Source of the DNA: Onchidella celtica
Taxonomy: Eukaryota; Mollusca; Gastropoda; Systellommatophora; Onchidiidae
DNA: 64,000 nt
Reading direction: 5' to 3'
Assembly (NCBI GenBank): GCA_963931925.1
Contig: OZ007569.1
Span: 30,199,612-30,263,611 of the forward strand
This document shows positions 13,901-22,259 of the stretch, in pieces (the stretch's first letter is position 1; each line of letters starts with the position of its first letter). The notes below the pieces were generated by a model, which saw only the letters and a program-made list of their open reading frames with translations, ran no database searches and was not told where the DNA came from. A program made the translations under genes and the position numbers.

Positions 13901-16900
13901 GGAGTTTATTGATTCATGATATAATTATGTTTATGTAATGATGCATAAGATATGTGTACCATGTATGTGCTCTTAAAAACTCTGTGCAAGTACATAAAGT
14001 GGTTCTTATCTTATCTTTGTCATCCACATTACCAGAACTCCATCTTTCTGGTGTGAAAGAAAAACCACAGTTTAAATATTTCATTCAAATTCAATATAAA
14101 TGAATCTTCTTATTGACTAACCATCGCGGGTCCCTAATCAGAACATTGCTTCGATGGCCTGGAAAAGATCATTATTGTTGGTCTCTTACTGTTTTTGTTC
14201 AGATTTGAAGTCTCCTGAAGGAATCGCCATCGACTTTGTAGCCAGGAACATGTTCTTCACTGATTCTGAGATGGACAGTTTACAAGTAGCCAGGCTTGAT
14301 GGTTCATCAGTCAAAACTTTGGTCAACACAGATATGGTCAACCCAAGAGCCATTGTGTTAGATATCAACAGAGGGTATGGACATTTTTTAATTTTAAATT
14401 AAAATTACCATCATCCTTGGGCTGCTTTTTTTTTTTCTCCAACTGGTATGTTTTACTGAAATGGAATGGCCTGTTTACAAGCCTGCCCACAGATAAAATA
14501 TGACAGACTGCTGAACTATCTCAAAAGAAAGTATTTTTTTTAGATTGTTGCAACAAAACAAGTGTCTGTGGCTACTTAACAAACAAAAGTTTTACTATTT
14601 ACTGAAAAAAATATTTCTCTTAATGGCTATGTGTGAAAGATATGTTCCACTGTTCCACTACGATACAGAATGATAGTTCATGGTGTGCTTGAAATATACA
14701 CTTTTACATAGTTATCCTCAAGCATGTTTTAAGTGATTATGAAATTTGAATCTGTTTCACTTTCTTTTTGTCTGACAGAGTCGTTTACTGGACTGATTGG
14801 AACAGAAATCGTCCCCAGATAGAACGTATGAACATGGATGGAACAGAGAGACAAGTTCTGGTGACAGATGGTCTGAGGTTGCCTAATGGGTTATCATTTG
14901 ACACGTTCTCGCAGACATTGTGTTGGGGCGATGCTGGTGAGTAAATATCAGTGTATATTTACTATATCTATATTTATGAAATCAAAATGGTTTAGTGGGC
15001 CTTATGTTTAACACTTTTTCTCAGACTGTATAGGAGAAACTCCTGAGTGAGATTCAAGACAGTGTATGGCCGCCCTAGTTCTTGTTTGTTGTATCTCCAT
15101 TTTCTGAAAAAAAAAAAAAACCCAGAGATCTTTTAGTATATATAATGCACACCTTGACATTTGTTCAAAATGCGCCTTTGCACTTATCAAGCTGTTTCAC
15201 AGTTCCAATTTATTCTAACTCCTTATCATAAAGCTAAGGCCACAAACATTTATTTAACGTCGATTTTCTCTGTTGTGCAAAATGTGGAAGTGGAACAAAC
15301 GAGAGCTCTAGGGTCGGGATATATGTGTATCAATCTGTCACACTTGTCATAAACTGGCTGTAGTCATAATTTTTTTGTTCATGTATGCCCATGACACAAT
15401 CCTGGAGCAGAAAAAGCAAAACCAGAGAGATAGGGGAGAGGGGGCAGAGAGAATGAAAGAGAGAACAAGAGAGAGAGAAGGGAGAGAACGCGAGATGGGG
15501 GAGAGAGAGGGCGGGAGGGAGAGGAAAGAGAGAGAGAGAGAGGAAAATTAGTTAATATTAAAAAAACGAATCATTAATAATGGCAAATCAGGCAGTTTGA
15601 TTTACACGTATTATGCAAGAGAACAAGGATATCATTTTTTTTTTAATAGCATAGTTATACAAAATCAAAATTATTTTAATATTCTTCCTGTTTACCTTAT
15701 AATGCGAGGATTTTATTCATTACTTTACATGTTGTATTAAAACATTATATCATGAAGATGGTGAATTTTTTCAGGAACCAACAGTATTGAGTGCATCCGC
15801 TCTGATGGTGCAGGGCGACGTGTGGTGTTTGACCAAGCAACTTACCCCTTTGATATTGCTATGCTCAATAACAACATCTACTGGTCAGACTGGATGAAGT
15901 GAGTACACATTGTGTCATACTGTTAGTGTGCTGTGAGCTTTCATCTCAGCTAGGCATTGGAAGTAGAAGACACAGTGTACAATGTACTGTGATCAGTCGG
16001 TCTGATTATCACCTAGAGCACAACTTTGTGTGCGCTTTAGTTGGTCTCTGTTTCCATCCACCAATCTACTCATCCATCAATCCACCCACCCATCCATCCA
16101 TTCATCCACACAACCACCCACCTACCCATCCATCCTTCCATGCATCCATTCATGCATGCATCCATCCATCCACCCACCCATCCACCCACCCATTCATCCA
16201 TCCATCCACCCATCCATCCACCCATTCATCCATCCATCCATCCACCCATCCATTCATCCATCCATCCATCCATCCATCCATCCATCCATCCATCCATCCA
16301 TCCATCCACTCACCTAATCATCCTAGAGCACAACGGTGTGTGCGTTTTAGTTGATCTCAGTTTCCATCCACCAATCCATTCATCCATCCATCCACCCATC
16401 CATCCACCCATCCATCCATCCATCCATTCATCCATCCATCCATCCACCCATCCATTCATTCATTCATCCATCAATCCACCCACCCATCCATCCACCCATC
16501 CATCCGTCCATTCATCCATCCACCCATGCATCCATTCATCCATTCATCCATCCATCCAACCATGCATCCATCCACTCACCCGTACACCCACCCATCCATC
16601 CATCCACTCATTCATCCATTCGGCCATCCACCTACACATTCATCATCCATCCATCCACCTATGCACCCACCCATCCATCCATCCATTCACCATGCCTCCA
16701 TCCATCCATCCATCCATCCATCCATCCATTCACTCACCTAATCATCCACCAATCCGTCCATCCATCCACCCATCCACCCAACCACTCATCCATCCATCCA
16801 TCCACTCATCCATCCACACCTGGCCATTATTATGTTTTGATCAGTCGGCATGTTCTTTCAGAATCCTTTTAGTGTTCACTGAAAAGCCGACTTTATTCAC

Positions 16901-17666
16901 AAATTTATTCTAAAATAAATGCTTTTATTACAGACGTGACATCCCCAATGTGAGCCAAAGCGGTGGAGCAGCAAACACAGCACTCAGACAAGCCATCGGA
17001 GGCCATGGAAGGGTCTACGGTATTACAGCTGTGAGAGACCAGTGTCCTAGAGGTAAGGACTATCGAAAGTTTCTGTCACGCTTGACATAGTGAGCACCAA
17101 ATTTTGTTGAATTGCAAATGAAATTGGAGTAATATAGGAGTAATATACACACACTGCTTAATTAGACATAAACTGCTTTTTCAAGAAACAAAAATTCTGC
17201 AAATTCCAAAAGTGATCTGAAATATACATGTATTATGAAATTTATGCAAAAATAGAGGAAATGTTTATCATGAACAGTTGTTTCTTGATATATTAGATAG
17301 TGTTTAAAAAACAACAACAGAGCACTGGGCACCAGGTGACATTTTTTTCAGATATGGAACACTGGGCACTGGAAGATTAAAATATATTGTTTGTCAACAA
17401 CATTATATAAATAGAAATGCTGAGGCTGTATCAAATCATGTGGCGCAGCATTATAAAACCAATAAGTGCCAGTTGTTTACTTTCACATTTCGCTTTTTAT
17501 TCTTTTTAATTACCCTTATTTACTTTGGTCTGGTGTATTTCTATCAGTGAGAAACTCTTGCGGACTGAACAATGGTGGCTGTGACTACCTGTGTCTGGCT
17601 ACAGCTAATGGAGGTCGTTCATGCGCATGTCCAGATGGCGTCGATCCCAGAATATGTAGCCAGTAA
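414..17666 (+). CDS. Nid: Nidogen (entactin), 3' part of gene, 15 exons, 5' end outside window
   Basis: Secreted basement-membrane linker glycoprotein; vertebrate nidogens bridge the laminin network (gamma-1 chain) and collagen IV. The coding exons join as 414-545, 1254-1382, 1787-1906, 2562-2780, 4204-4347, 4477-4608, 5486-5614, 6845-6970, 12003-12113, 12720-12842, 14203-14374, 14779-14936, 15775-15898, 16934-17052 and 17548-17666. All borders are GT..AG and the reading frame stays open: 684 full codons plus TAA. The order is nine EGF-like modules with the nidogen-type signature (CxxNAxC ... GYxGDGxxC), then YWTD propeller strips (LYWTD, MFFTD, VYWTD, LCWGD, IYWSD), then a last EGF starting [12 protein letters not shown]. 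The stretches [30 protein letters not shown] and [11 protein letters not shown] match nidogen G3 as I know it. The NIDO and G2 domains must lie upstream. No thyroglobulin type-1 module is seen between the EGFs and the propeller. N-glycosylation sequons occur in exons 4, 10 and 14. The family is sure; the paralogue is not. Confidence 0.93.
1254..1382 (+). CDS. Nid: Nidogen exon with EGF-like module 2
   Basis: The acceptor is TCTCCCAG and the donor GTGAGT at 1383, phase 1 on both sides, so the exon is a symmetric, shuffle-competent EGF cassette. Key segments are CGENAQC and FSGDGFSC. Confidence 0.9.
1491..1562. repeat. GGAT/GGAC-type tetranucleotide repeat in nidogen intron 2
   Basis: Degenerate GGAT/GGGT repeats end in a clean GGAC run; it lies in an intron. 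Confidence 0.8.
1787..1906 (+). CDS. Nid: Nidogen exon with EGF-like module 3
   Basis: The acceptor is CTCAACAG and the donor GTGAGC at 1907, phase 1-1. The module carries CDRYAQC and GYTGDGRRC. Confidence 0.9.
2562..2780 (+). CDS. Nid: Nidogen exon with EGF-like module 4 and the first part of module 5
   Basis: The acceptor is CCCTCCAG and the donor GTAGGT at 2781, phase 1-1. This is the longest EGF exon: one full module (CNRYARC ... GYQGDGKTC) followed by most of a second one starting CREDPDMC. The second module is cut by the intron right after GYRG. It carries an NTS glycosylation sequon. Confidence 0.9.
3300..3505 (+). mobile_element. MITE family 1, partial copy D
   Basis: It shares with the complete copy at 39667-39913 the stretch from the TTATGATA-like centre through GTGAAACAGCTTGACAAGTG to the terminus GAACAAACAAGAACTAAGGTC. 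The left terminus is not recognisable. It sits in nidogen intron 4. Confidence 0.6.
4204..4347 (+). CDS. Nid: Nidogen exon completing EGF module 5 and carrying module 6
   Basis: The acceptor is CACTACAG and the donor GTAAGT at 4348, phase 1-1. The first residues, DGFNC, complete the GYRG-DG turn begun in the previous exon. Module 6 follows (CDKNAQC ... GYVGDGKRC). This is the only EGF in the window split by an intron inside its conserved turn. Confidence 0.9.
4477..4608 (+). CDS. Nid: Nidogen exon with EGF-like module 7
   Basis: The acceptor is GTTTCCTAG and the donor GTGAGT at 4609, phase 1-1. The module carries CDSNARC and GYEGDGKVC. Only 129 bp of intron separate it from the previous exon. 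Confidence 0.9.
4791..5235. repeat. Long GT microsatellite grading into GTGTGAGA repeats
   Basis: There is a nearly pure GT array at 4791-4863, then GT with CG and GA interruptions, then a higher-order GTGTGTGAGA pattern to about 5235. The long His-Thr and Cys-Val reading frames across it are artefacts. It lies in nidogen intron 6. Confidence 0.95.
5486..5614 (+). CDS. Nid: Nidogen exon with EGF-like module 8
   Basis: The acceptor is ATTTGCAG and the donor GTAAGT at 5615, phase 1-1. The module carries CDRHAEC and GYEGDGLVC. The preceding intron holds a long GT-rich microsatellite. Confidence 0.9.
5615..6510. other. Nidogen intron 7, first part
   Basis: No gene is seen. It holds two poly-G tracts near 5774-5784 and 5825-5838 and otherwise unique-looking DNA. 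Confidence 0.4.
6511..6713. mobile_element. MITE family 3 copy (CCAGC...GCTGG ends), intron 7
   Basis: It begins near GCCAGCAGGCCTACG and ends GGGATGCTGGTTTGG. The interior has the family words CACATAGGAACGACATCGTTCC and CTACGTCAGATT, also seen in altered form at 21122, 29088, 43945 and 61746. It is decayed, so the edges are approximate. Confidence 0.5.
6845..6970 (+). CDS. Nid: Nidogen exon with EGF-like module 9
   Basis: The acceptor is CCTTCCAG and the donor GTAAGT at 6971, phase 1-1. The module starts EINDC, which resembles the N-terminal part of a calcium-binding EGF consensus, and continues CSRDAEC and GFRGDGSSC. It is the last EGF before the propeller. Confidence 0.9.
7129..7140. repeat. 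Target-site duplication, 3' side of antisense LINE
   Basis: ACATATAAATAT occurs here and at 11084-11095, exactly bounding the element between them. Confidence 0.75.
7191..10403 (-). CDS. Endonuclease-reverse transcriptase of RTE-like LINE (intact frame, no proper ATG)
   Basis: An APE-type endonuclease plus reverse transcriptase that nicks the target and copies the element RNA. Numbering from the first ATG (10319, 1042 aa), the endonuclease has LQETR near residue 38, GDFNARVG near 144-151 and DTDHALVV near 238-245. RT motifs are YRGISLLS near 546, the palm FVDLTKAFD near 613, [10 protein letters not shown] at 671-680 and the catalytic LLFADD at 732-737. The C terminus has a Cys-x2-Cys-x12-His-x3-Cys zinc-finger-like motif near 1021-1041. 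The conserved entry strand GTWNVRTM lies just before that ATG, so translation must start earlier, but the upstream frame to 10403 has no ATG and is closed by TAG at 10404-10406 and TAA at 10419-10421. Such frames are often misnamed craniofacial development protein 2. Confidence 0.9.
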   Translation of the reverse strand, partial: TKSQKADVKCAPGKNRKILKLGTWNVRTMRPGLQQQDLTDIDSIRKSQIIDRELQLLNIDIAALQETRLPDSGSVKEENYTFFWQGLSSEQPRIHGVGFAVKNSLINSIATPIGVSERIMTLRLNTRSGFTNIICVYAPTLTSSDETKDIFYEALQRTLHNIPLTEGLLILGDFNARVGADHSAWPKCIGHFGIGNINENGQRLLELCSVNSLCVTNTYFDLKRCQRTSWRHPRSGHWHQLDLILSRRKSLGCIKITRSLHSADCDTDHALVVSKIKISAKKIYRSKAPSIPKINVTAIKDESNRKSFEKLFAESMDNVTQCDSVDETWNTLSSKIHDCAIKSFGQHKVSNNDWVAQNSEILLPLIEQKKSAFNEYNKNCNQSTKSCLKNAKAKLQLEVRRNVNKYWTDLCNSIQEANEKGDMKTAFSQMKVALGPIITKSAPLKSVNGEPITDKNEQLNRWVEHYSLLYSTEKNIPPDFEEHLQKLPITAELDAEPSLVELSNAIDHLSAGKATGSDNIPAEVLKDLKGPLLPHRYNLLLQCWKEGVIPHDMRDAKIVTLYKNKGDKGDCNNYRGISLLSITGKAFARVILCRLQQLAEKVLPETQCGFRSKRSTIDMIFALRQIQEKCKEQNRPLITCFVDLTKAFDTVSRSGLYAVLKSIGCPPTLLKLIASFHTDMRACVNFEGCTSNSFAVNSGVKQGCVLAPTLFGIYFAALLKNAFGQCSGGVLINTRVDGSIFNVARLKAKSRTEHIMLQELLFADDAAIVAHDETTLQALINSLAKACDKFMLKISVSKTVVLTQGLRNPNPIMLNGSPLEQVGKFCYLGSTINGSTDITEINARIGKAATAFGKLSKRVWNNSKLTIKTKVLVYQTCVLSTLLYGSETWTTYSKHERSLNSFHLRCLRKILKIKWQDRISNIEVLSRANIPSTQALLGKKRLRWLGHLHRMENDRIPRQILYGELATGNRPRGRPHLRFKDTCKVTMKAFNIDPNEWENLANDRSRWRQKLRSGTLAIDFKAKETYLTKRQRRNENTRQSEPKRLTCNHCHRTLGSNIGRISHERSCQSK
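10404..11083 (-). other. 5' region of the antisense LINE
   Basis: This lies between the 5' target duplication and the EN-RT frame. It has two short minus-strand frames (10573-10947 and 10419-10607, the latter in the same frame as EN-RT). No known ORF1 domain is seen; it probably acts as promoter and 5' UTR. Confidence 0.55.
11084..11095. repeat. Target-site duplication, 5' side of antisense LINE
   Basis: A perfect copy of the 12-mer at 7129-7140. Confidence 0.75.
11701..11935 (-). mobile_element. MITE family 1, copy B
   Basis: The ends are inverted: CGCCACCTTAGTTCATG at the left and ACAAAAACTAGGGTCGCG at the right. It is flanked by perfect 4-bp repeats TTAT (11697-11700 and 11936-11939). 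It lies only 67 bp before nidogen exon 9, in the reverse orientation to the copy at 39667. No coding capacity. Confidence 0.75.
12003..12113 (+). CDS. Nid: Nidogen exon, first strand of YWTD propeller (G3)
   Basis: The acceptor is TTTGGCAG and the donor GTATGA at 12114, phase 1-1. It encodes [15 protein letters not shown], which aligns in style with the LLFAQTGKIERL entry strand of vertebrate nidogen G3. No thyroglobulin-type CWCV module precedes it; exon 8 splices in frame straight to it. Confidence 0.85.
12114..12719. other. Nidogen intron 9
   Basis: No gene, RNA or clear repeat is seen in this 606-bp intron. Confidence 0.5.
12720..12842 (+). CDS. Nid: Nidogen exon, YWTD propeller blade
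   Basis: The acceptor is GACATCCAG and the donor GTACGG at 12843, phase 1-1. It carries [10 protein letters not shown] and an NGT glycosylation sequon. A second GTGAGA donor-like site begins 5 nt downstream; using it would shift the frame. Confidence 0.92.
12847..13270. repeat. Four-copy tandem repeat of about 105 bp starting at the exon 10 donor
   Basis: Diverged units begin near 12847, 12945, 13050 and 13156. Each opens with a (G)GTGAGACTTG-like word and contains TTAATCTTTAATTTACCTGAAC-like text and a TCTCATGG-like word. Three of the four openings read as GTGAGA donor-like sites. Confidence 0.75.
13860..14012 (+). mobile_element. Possible LINE/SINE 3' end with TTATCTTATC tail
   Basis: It ends CATAAAGTGGTTCTTATCTTATC. 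This tail matches the reverse complement of the starts of the repeats at 24526 and 26533, so it looks like a 3'-end fragment of that family. Confidence 0.4.
14203..14374 (+). CDS. Nid: Nidogen exon, YWTD propeller blades
   Basis: The acceptor is TTGTTCAG. The donor is GTATGG at 14375, chosen because the next exon needs phase 2. It encodes [22 protein letters not shown] and VNPRAIVLD. Confidence 0.93.
14779..14936 (+). CDS. Nid: Nidogen exon, YWTD propeller blades
   Basis: The acceptor is GTCTGACAG, entering in phase 2; the donor is GTGAGT at 14937, phase 1. It carries [17 protein letters not shown] and LCWGD. Confidence 0.93.
14937..15070. other. Nidogen intron 12, first part
   Basis: Short intron sequence before the family 1 element; no other signal is seen. 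Confidence 0.4.
15071..15318 (-). mobile_element. MITE family 1, copy C
   Basis: The interior is collinear with copy B (TCTCCATTTTCTG, AGATCTTTTAGTATAT, AAGCTGTTTCACAGTTCCAA) and it ends GCTCTAGGGTCGG. Flanking direct repeats are not clear. It lies in nidogen intron 12. Confidence 0.65.
15411..15545. repeat. GA-rich low-complexity tract
   Basis: Purine-rich GAGA/GGGA sequence in nidogen intron 12. Confidence 0.85.
15775..15898 (+). CDS. Nid: Nidogen exon, YWTD propeller blade
   Basis: The acceptor is TTTTTTCAG and the donor GTGAGT at 15899, entering in phase 1 and leaving in phase 2. It carries YPFDIAML and IYWSDWM, which match the YPFAVTS ... YFTDWKM region of vertebrate nidogen. Confidence 0.92.
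16012..16822. repeat. CATC tetranucleotide array with a duplicated unique segment
   Basis: CATC/CACC/CATT repeats run for about 760 bp in nidogen intron 13. A roughly 60-bp non-repetitive segment starting CCTAGAGCACAAC occurs at 16012 and again at 16322, so a 310-bp block was tandemly duplicated. The Ser-Ile-His-Pro frames are artefacts. Confidence 0.95.
16934..17052 (+). CDS. Nid: Nidogen exon, end of propeller
   Basis: The acceptor is TATTACAG and the donor GTAAGG at 17053. It has an NVS sequon, then [13 protein letters not shown], the closing segment of the propeller (vertebrate RLYGITTALSQCP). Confidence 0.9.
17053..17547. other. Nidogen intron 14
   Basis: AT-rich intron of 495 bp; no feature is seen beyond splice sites. 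Confidence 0.5.
17548..17666 (+). CDS. Nid: Nidogen terminal exon, last EGF module and stop
   Basis: The acceptor is TCTATCAG, entering in phase 1. It encodes [19 protein letters not shown] and CACPDG, the C-terminal EGF typical of nidogen, and ends with TAA at 17664-17666. Confidence 0.93.
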
Positions 17667-19925
17667 ATCAAGTTGGAGTGCTAGAGAAGTGTTTGTCATT
17701 GGTGAAAGCTGGTTGAAGTGGAAAAGAAATTAATCACTGCCTTATATATAATATTACATGATATAACTATAAATGAGCATTATTATGCAGAATTGCTAAG
17801 GTACAGTACTAGTCTCAGTCAGTTTTACTTTTCGGTGCTCAGCTGTGGTTAGCAAAATACCCTTGTCCACAGCTGGCATCAAAGCAATAACTTTCCTCAC
17901 ACATCTGAGGGATGTCAAACAGTATTTTATTGTGTAACTAAATTTTATTTGTATGGTTTTGTGTTGTCTTTATTTTTTTATTTTTTTTATGCTTAACTGG
18001 AACACCATAATTATGTAGTACATACGTGTGTAGTCGTTTGAAATAGAATGCTTTATTTTGGTATGCTGCTAGCTGAAAGTAAAGGTCTTTGGCGACAAGT
18101 GTAGATGTTAACAATTTGAAGTGTATTTATACTATGACATTGTTATGATGTTTCAAATGATGGTTTATAGTTTAAGTATGGACAAGCTGCAGTTACATTA
18201 TATCTAGTATATCGACCGTAGAAATTAGTTCAGAAATATATGTGTATCTAGCCTTGTGATCAGGAATAATTTACGAAATACTAGGGTTAGTAATACTGGT
18301 GAGAATATAGAGGGGACTCTGACAACCTGTTGTTTCACATGCCAGCTAAACATAGTAGATTAAATTTTAAACTATTTCATTTCAGCATCTCAGGGTTCAG
18401 CAAAGTTTATGTTTACAGCACGGTTTTCAAAGTTTTAGTCCAGCTTTGTCTGATGGAAACCAACCGGACCCCCTGTGTTCAACATGTTTAATATAGTCTT
18501 ATCAGTGTTCCAATTGAAGCAAACGTTTAATTATTATTTCTTATATCAATCTTTTTCCCCTGAACTTTAATTATAAAAACTGTCATTAAACAAGTAAAAC
18601 AGCCCAGCCTTCACCTGAGCTTACAAAAGTACATACTTTCCCTGGCGTCCTGATAATTATGCATTATCCTAATATTCCATTTATAATTTATTGCCACATC
18701 AGAAAGTGCAGCTTAACTACAAAAAGATGACACTGTGAGAAGTTACTTTATTTTTTTTTTTACACACACGCCGACAGGAAGAGCTGGTGATGTTAAATTA
18801 TAAAACACAACGGGGAGAAGAGGTGTTCAGTTTTGAAAATTGTCCTTATTAATCATATTACTACAAATGTGTACCCAATAGTTCATTCGCCCATTGCAAA
18901 AACCATTCTTTGATGAATTTAGGAGAAAATTGTGTTTCTAGGATTCATGGTTGTCTTTGAGTTCTTGGCGTAAATTTTACAACTCGTTTTTTTTTTCTCT
19001 TATTATATAATATAGATAACACGCTGCAAAAGATTGTTATTAAATTGTGTAGGGTTGAGAATTGCAGAGACTAACATCGTTATGTTACAGTATGACTCGT
19101 GCGTATGTCTGTGTGTAATATGTGCGCCCTTTGCTTAACAGTTTGTTTTTTTATCGTCTTGTGAATATTTATGCCAATTAATGCCGATGTATCACACTGC
19201 ATCATTTTAATCACAGTTAATCACTTCTGTTCATTTCATGTGCTTACGTTTTGTTTTTTTCAAGGATTGTTGAACTGCAAGCATAATAAGTCAATAGACT
19301 TCGCGCTCACAGCAGAAAATCTGTCTTGTTGTTACACAGATGGTGATTTATGTTGACATCCGAATTAAGAAATCTATTTTAGTGTTTGGAAGTTAAGCGG
19401 TTTTCCTCTGTGTCACCAGATACACTCCAAATGGAGGTTATTGTTTGGTTATCTGCCACTTTTAAGTTCACTCATGAAATCCTCATAATATATGGTTGTT
19501 TATGAAATGTTCATACACTTTTATACTGTGTTTATCCTGTTACATGTTTTGTTGTTGTGCCAGTAAGGTTATGTCTCAAGCATCGTCATTTAATCTGCTC
19601 GTGCCGAGTTGCCCAAATTGTTTCCCTTTCCCCGCCCTTTTTGTTAAAATTATAGATGAAGAAGTTCAGTGAATCAGTAACCTGTCCTCTTCGTGCCTTA
19701 ATCTTAGCAGTCTACACTCTTCCAGTCTTGCTTGTGGAAGGAGGAAAGCACTCTGACTCATGCTTTGGATGTGACCAAGTCTCATTGAGTGAAAGAAAGT
19801 CAGTGGCTGAAACATTCTGTTCGATTGGGGATTTTCTTCTTTACTCTCGCACGCCCAAGAGTTCAGTTCATTTTGCCTTTTTAATGTGAGATACCGTAAA
19901 ATAAAATGGTAGAGTTCAAATATTT
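17667..19925 (+). other. Probable 3' UTR / downstream flank of nidogen
   Basis: AT-rich DNA after the stop without coding signal. By eye the first canonical AATAAA after the stop is at 19900-19905, and another is at 21054-21059. The real 3' end cannot be fixed from sequence alone. Confidence 0.35.
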
Positions 19926-21121
19926 TGCTTGCTGGCATAAGCTTGCAGTATAAATTGCATTTGAATGTGAATTAACGGGTTCCTCTAATGCTCATGTGTA
20001 GATTGAATCAAGCAGAGTTACATTGCTTACATTTCAGAGTTGTTACCCTTCTCAATGTAAATCAGGAGGCGGAAATATTCTAATCTTAGTTGTTTTGATT
20101 TTATTTTCTCGCTCATTCCTTTGTGAACACTTGTTGAAAAAAGTATTTGGTATATTTTGCTGAAAGTGACGGAGTCAGGAAATAGATTTAGTTTGTAATG
20201 GAAATATCAGAAATTAATTCAGTTACAGCTGGATTTCAAAGACAGTCATTTTATGACAAAGGCCATCATCATTTGTGAAGGCCCTTCGACTGCATCTTTG
20301 ATATGTAATCACTTCATGTTGTCATTCAACTAAAGTCGTGTGAATATGAAGTGTTCAGTGAAACAAATCGATCCTTTGAAAACAAGGTTTTAAAATAAGA
20401 AACGGAACGAGCAATTCTTTGTTTACCACTTGAGGTCAAATGAAATCTGTACTCTTGATTGACGTAGAACTGAACTGTTTATATTATGTACATGTACTTG
20501 TAAAGTAAACCATTTTGTAACTCCAAATCACTGTATTTGTCGTGACGTTATTTGCATTTCATGTCCAAGTCAATGATTATATCGCCTCTACAATGATTTT
20601 CATGAGTGAAAACAACCAAATTTTATTTCTGAAAATACAGTGGGGCATTGCAAGTTTTGAACCCAAAATTTTAAGATATGAAAAAGTTAATTTCACTCAT
20701 TTTAATAACGACCAAAAAAAAAAAAAAATGTTCAAGGAGAACCTCTTGACAAAATTCTCTTGAAGATCTTTCTTGTGAATTTGAAACATAAGATCAGTGC
20801 AGTGACACCGCCCACTTTCTTGGGTCTACCACAACTATAATTTTAACGGCCACTCTTTACCAGCTTTTCAATACCGCATGTATTTTCAGACTTCAGGCTT
20901 ATTACTTGGTTATAATATCTCCGAGCTTAGCATCTGTCACAACAGTCCACATCACCACTCATACTGTAACAATAACCAATATTCACTATGAAAATTCTAC
21001 TACGGCTGCTTCAACTGCTGCAGTCCTACAGTCTGTTGTACAGACAAAACGTAAATAAATATAAATTGCATAAATATAACTGCATCTATTATCAGTATCA
21101 TTCACTCCATAATAAAATAGT
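19926..21121. other. AT-rich intergenic DNA
   Basis: No gene or clear repeat was found, apart from an A tract near 20714-20728 and an AATAAA at 21054-21059. Confidence 0.4.
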
Positions 21122-21336
21122 CCAGCCAACAACATTACGTTGATCCGATCATGTAGGATGGACCCTAAATTTGTTCACATGAATGACGTCGTTCAGACAA
21201 AGTCAGCTCGTCCTGACATCGAGTCGCCGGCCGGTTTGATGTGCAAAATCCGAACCGACGCTTATCCTACCAAACCTATAGAAGTTCTAATAATCAATAC
21301 AAAACTACATTGAATTGACATAAGGATGCTGGCTGG
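21122..21336. mobile_element. MITE family 3 copy, best-preserved ends
   Basis: It is a 215-bp unit starting CCAGCCAACAACATTACG and ending AAGGATGCTGGCTGG, so the ends are inverted repeats of about 10 bp. It has no coding potential. The same ends occur at 61746-61948 and decayed versions at 6511, 29088 and 43945. Confidence 0.6.
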
Positions 21337-22044
21337 AATTTTATTGAAGACCACATCTACTCTAATACCGCTATAATTTTTCAACCTAACAACATTCTAA
21401 TGGCACAGCTGCGTTTGCAGACTTTACTAGTGGCAAATATTGCCTCTAACCTGTGTACACGTAAAGGTTATTCATTATTCAGAAGTTACGGAACTTTTTT
21501 CGGTTGAAGAGACATTGTGCAGCTTACAATGTCAAACAATCTACACATTTGTAAAGAAAAACAATAGTTATCAATGAACGAAGTGATTATATTAGGCCAC
21601 TTCAGCGTCAGTTTCTATATGATTTATACATGTAAGGCTACATGTATTACCTTTTAAATGTAAAGGTTGAAGTCAGCCAATGCCAGTGCCTTTGCATTTG
21701 AAATACACGAACATTAAACTAAAGACAGCTTTTAAATGTATTAGCGCACCGGTAGATTATCTGGCGGTGAAGCGTTTTTATAGCGAATAAATTAAATATA
21801 TTTATTTATATGCACATATTGGTCTATAAAGTCGTTGGCAAGTAAATGAACACGCCCTTGTCTACATGTAGGACAGTTCAGCGAGTTTTGTCCATAACAT
21901 GTACAAAAAAGCCGGAAATGACATGAAATACTGGTGAGAGAAGATAGTAGCGAAGTCAAGAAGGACCTCAGTTGATGCAATAGTAATAAACTGGAGACAC
22001 TCTGTCCAGGCTGTAAGACTCAGTGAAAGAACGGGGTAATTAGT
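21337..22044. other. Intergenic DNA
   Basis: No feature could be supported here. Confidence 0.4.
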
Positions 22045-22115
22045 GCATGAATGAATGAATGGATGAATGAATGAATGAATGAATGAATGAATGAACGAAT
22101 GAAAAGAATAATTGA
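22045..22115. repeat. AATG microsatellite
   Basis: About 14 near-perfect GAAT/AATG units. Confidence 0.9.
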
Positions 22116-22259
22116 ATGAATAAACAGACAAATAATGAAAGGAGTGTAAAAAGAAAACAAACAAAAAAACAAAAATAATTTTTCAGGACAGTGAAGCTTA
22201 TTAATTCCCTGCACTCTGCAAAACCAACTTTTTGGAAACTACATGTAAATTTATAACGA

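Noticed and set aside
16030-16913. Ser-Ile-His-Pro repeat protein frames of up to 290 codons
   Set aside because: All are translations of the CATC array; three frames are open at once, as expected for a tetranucleotide repeat.
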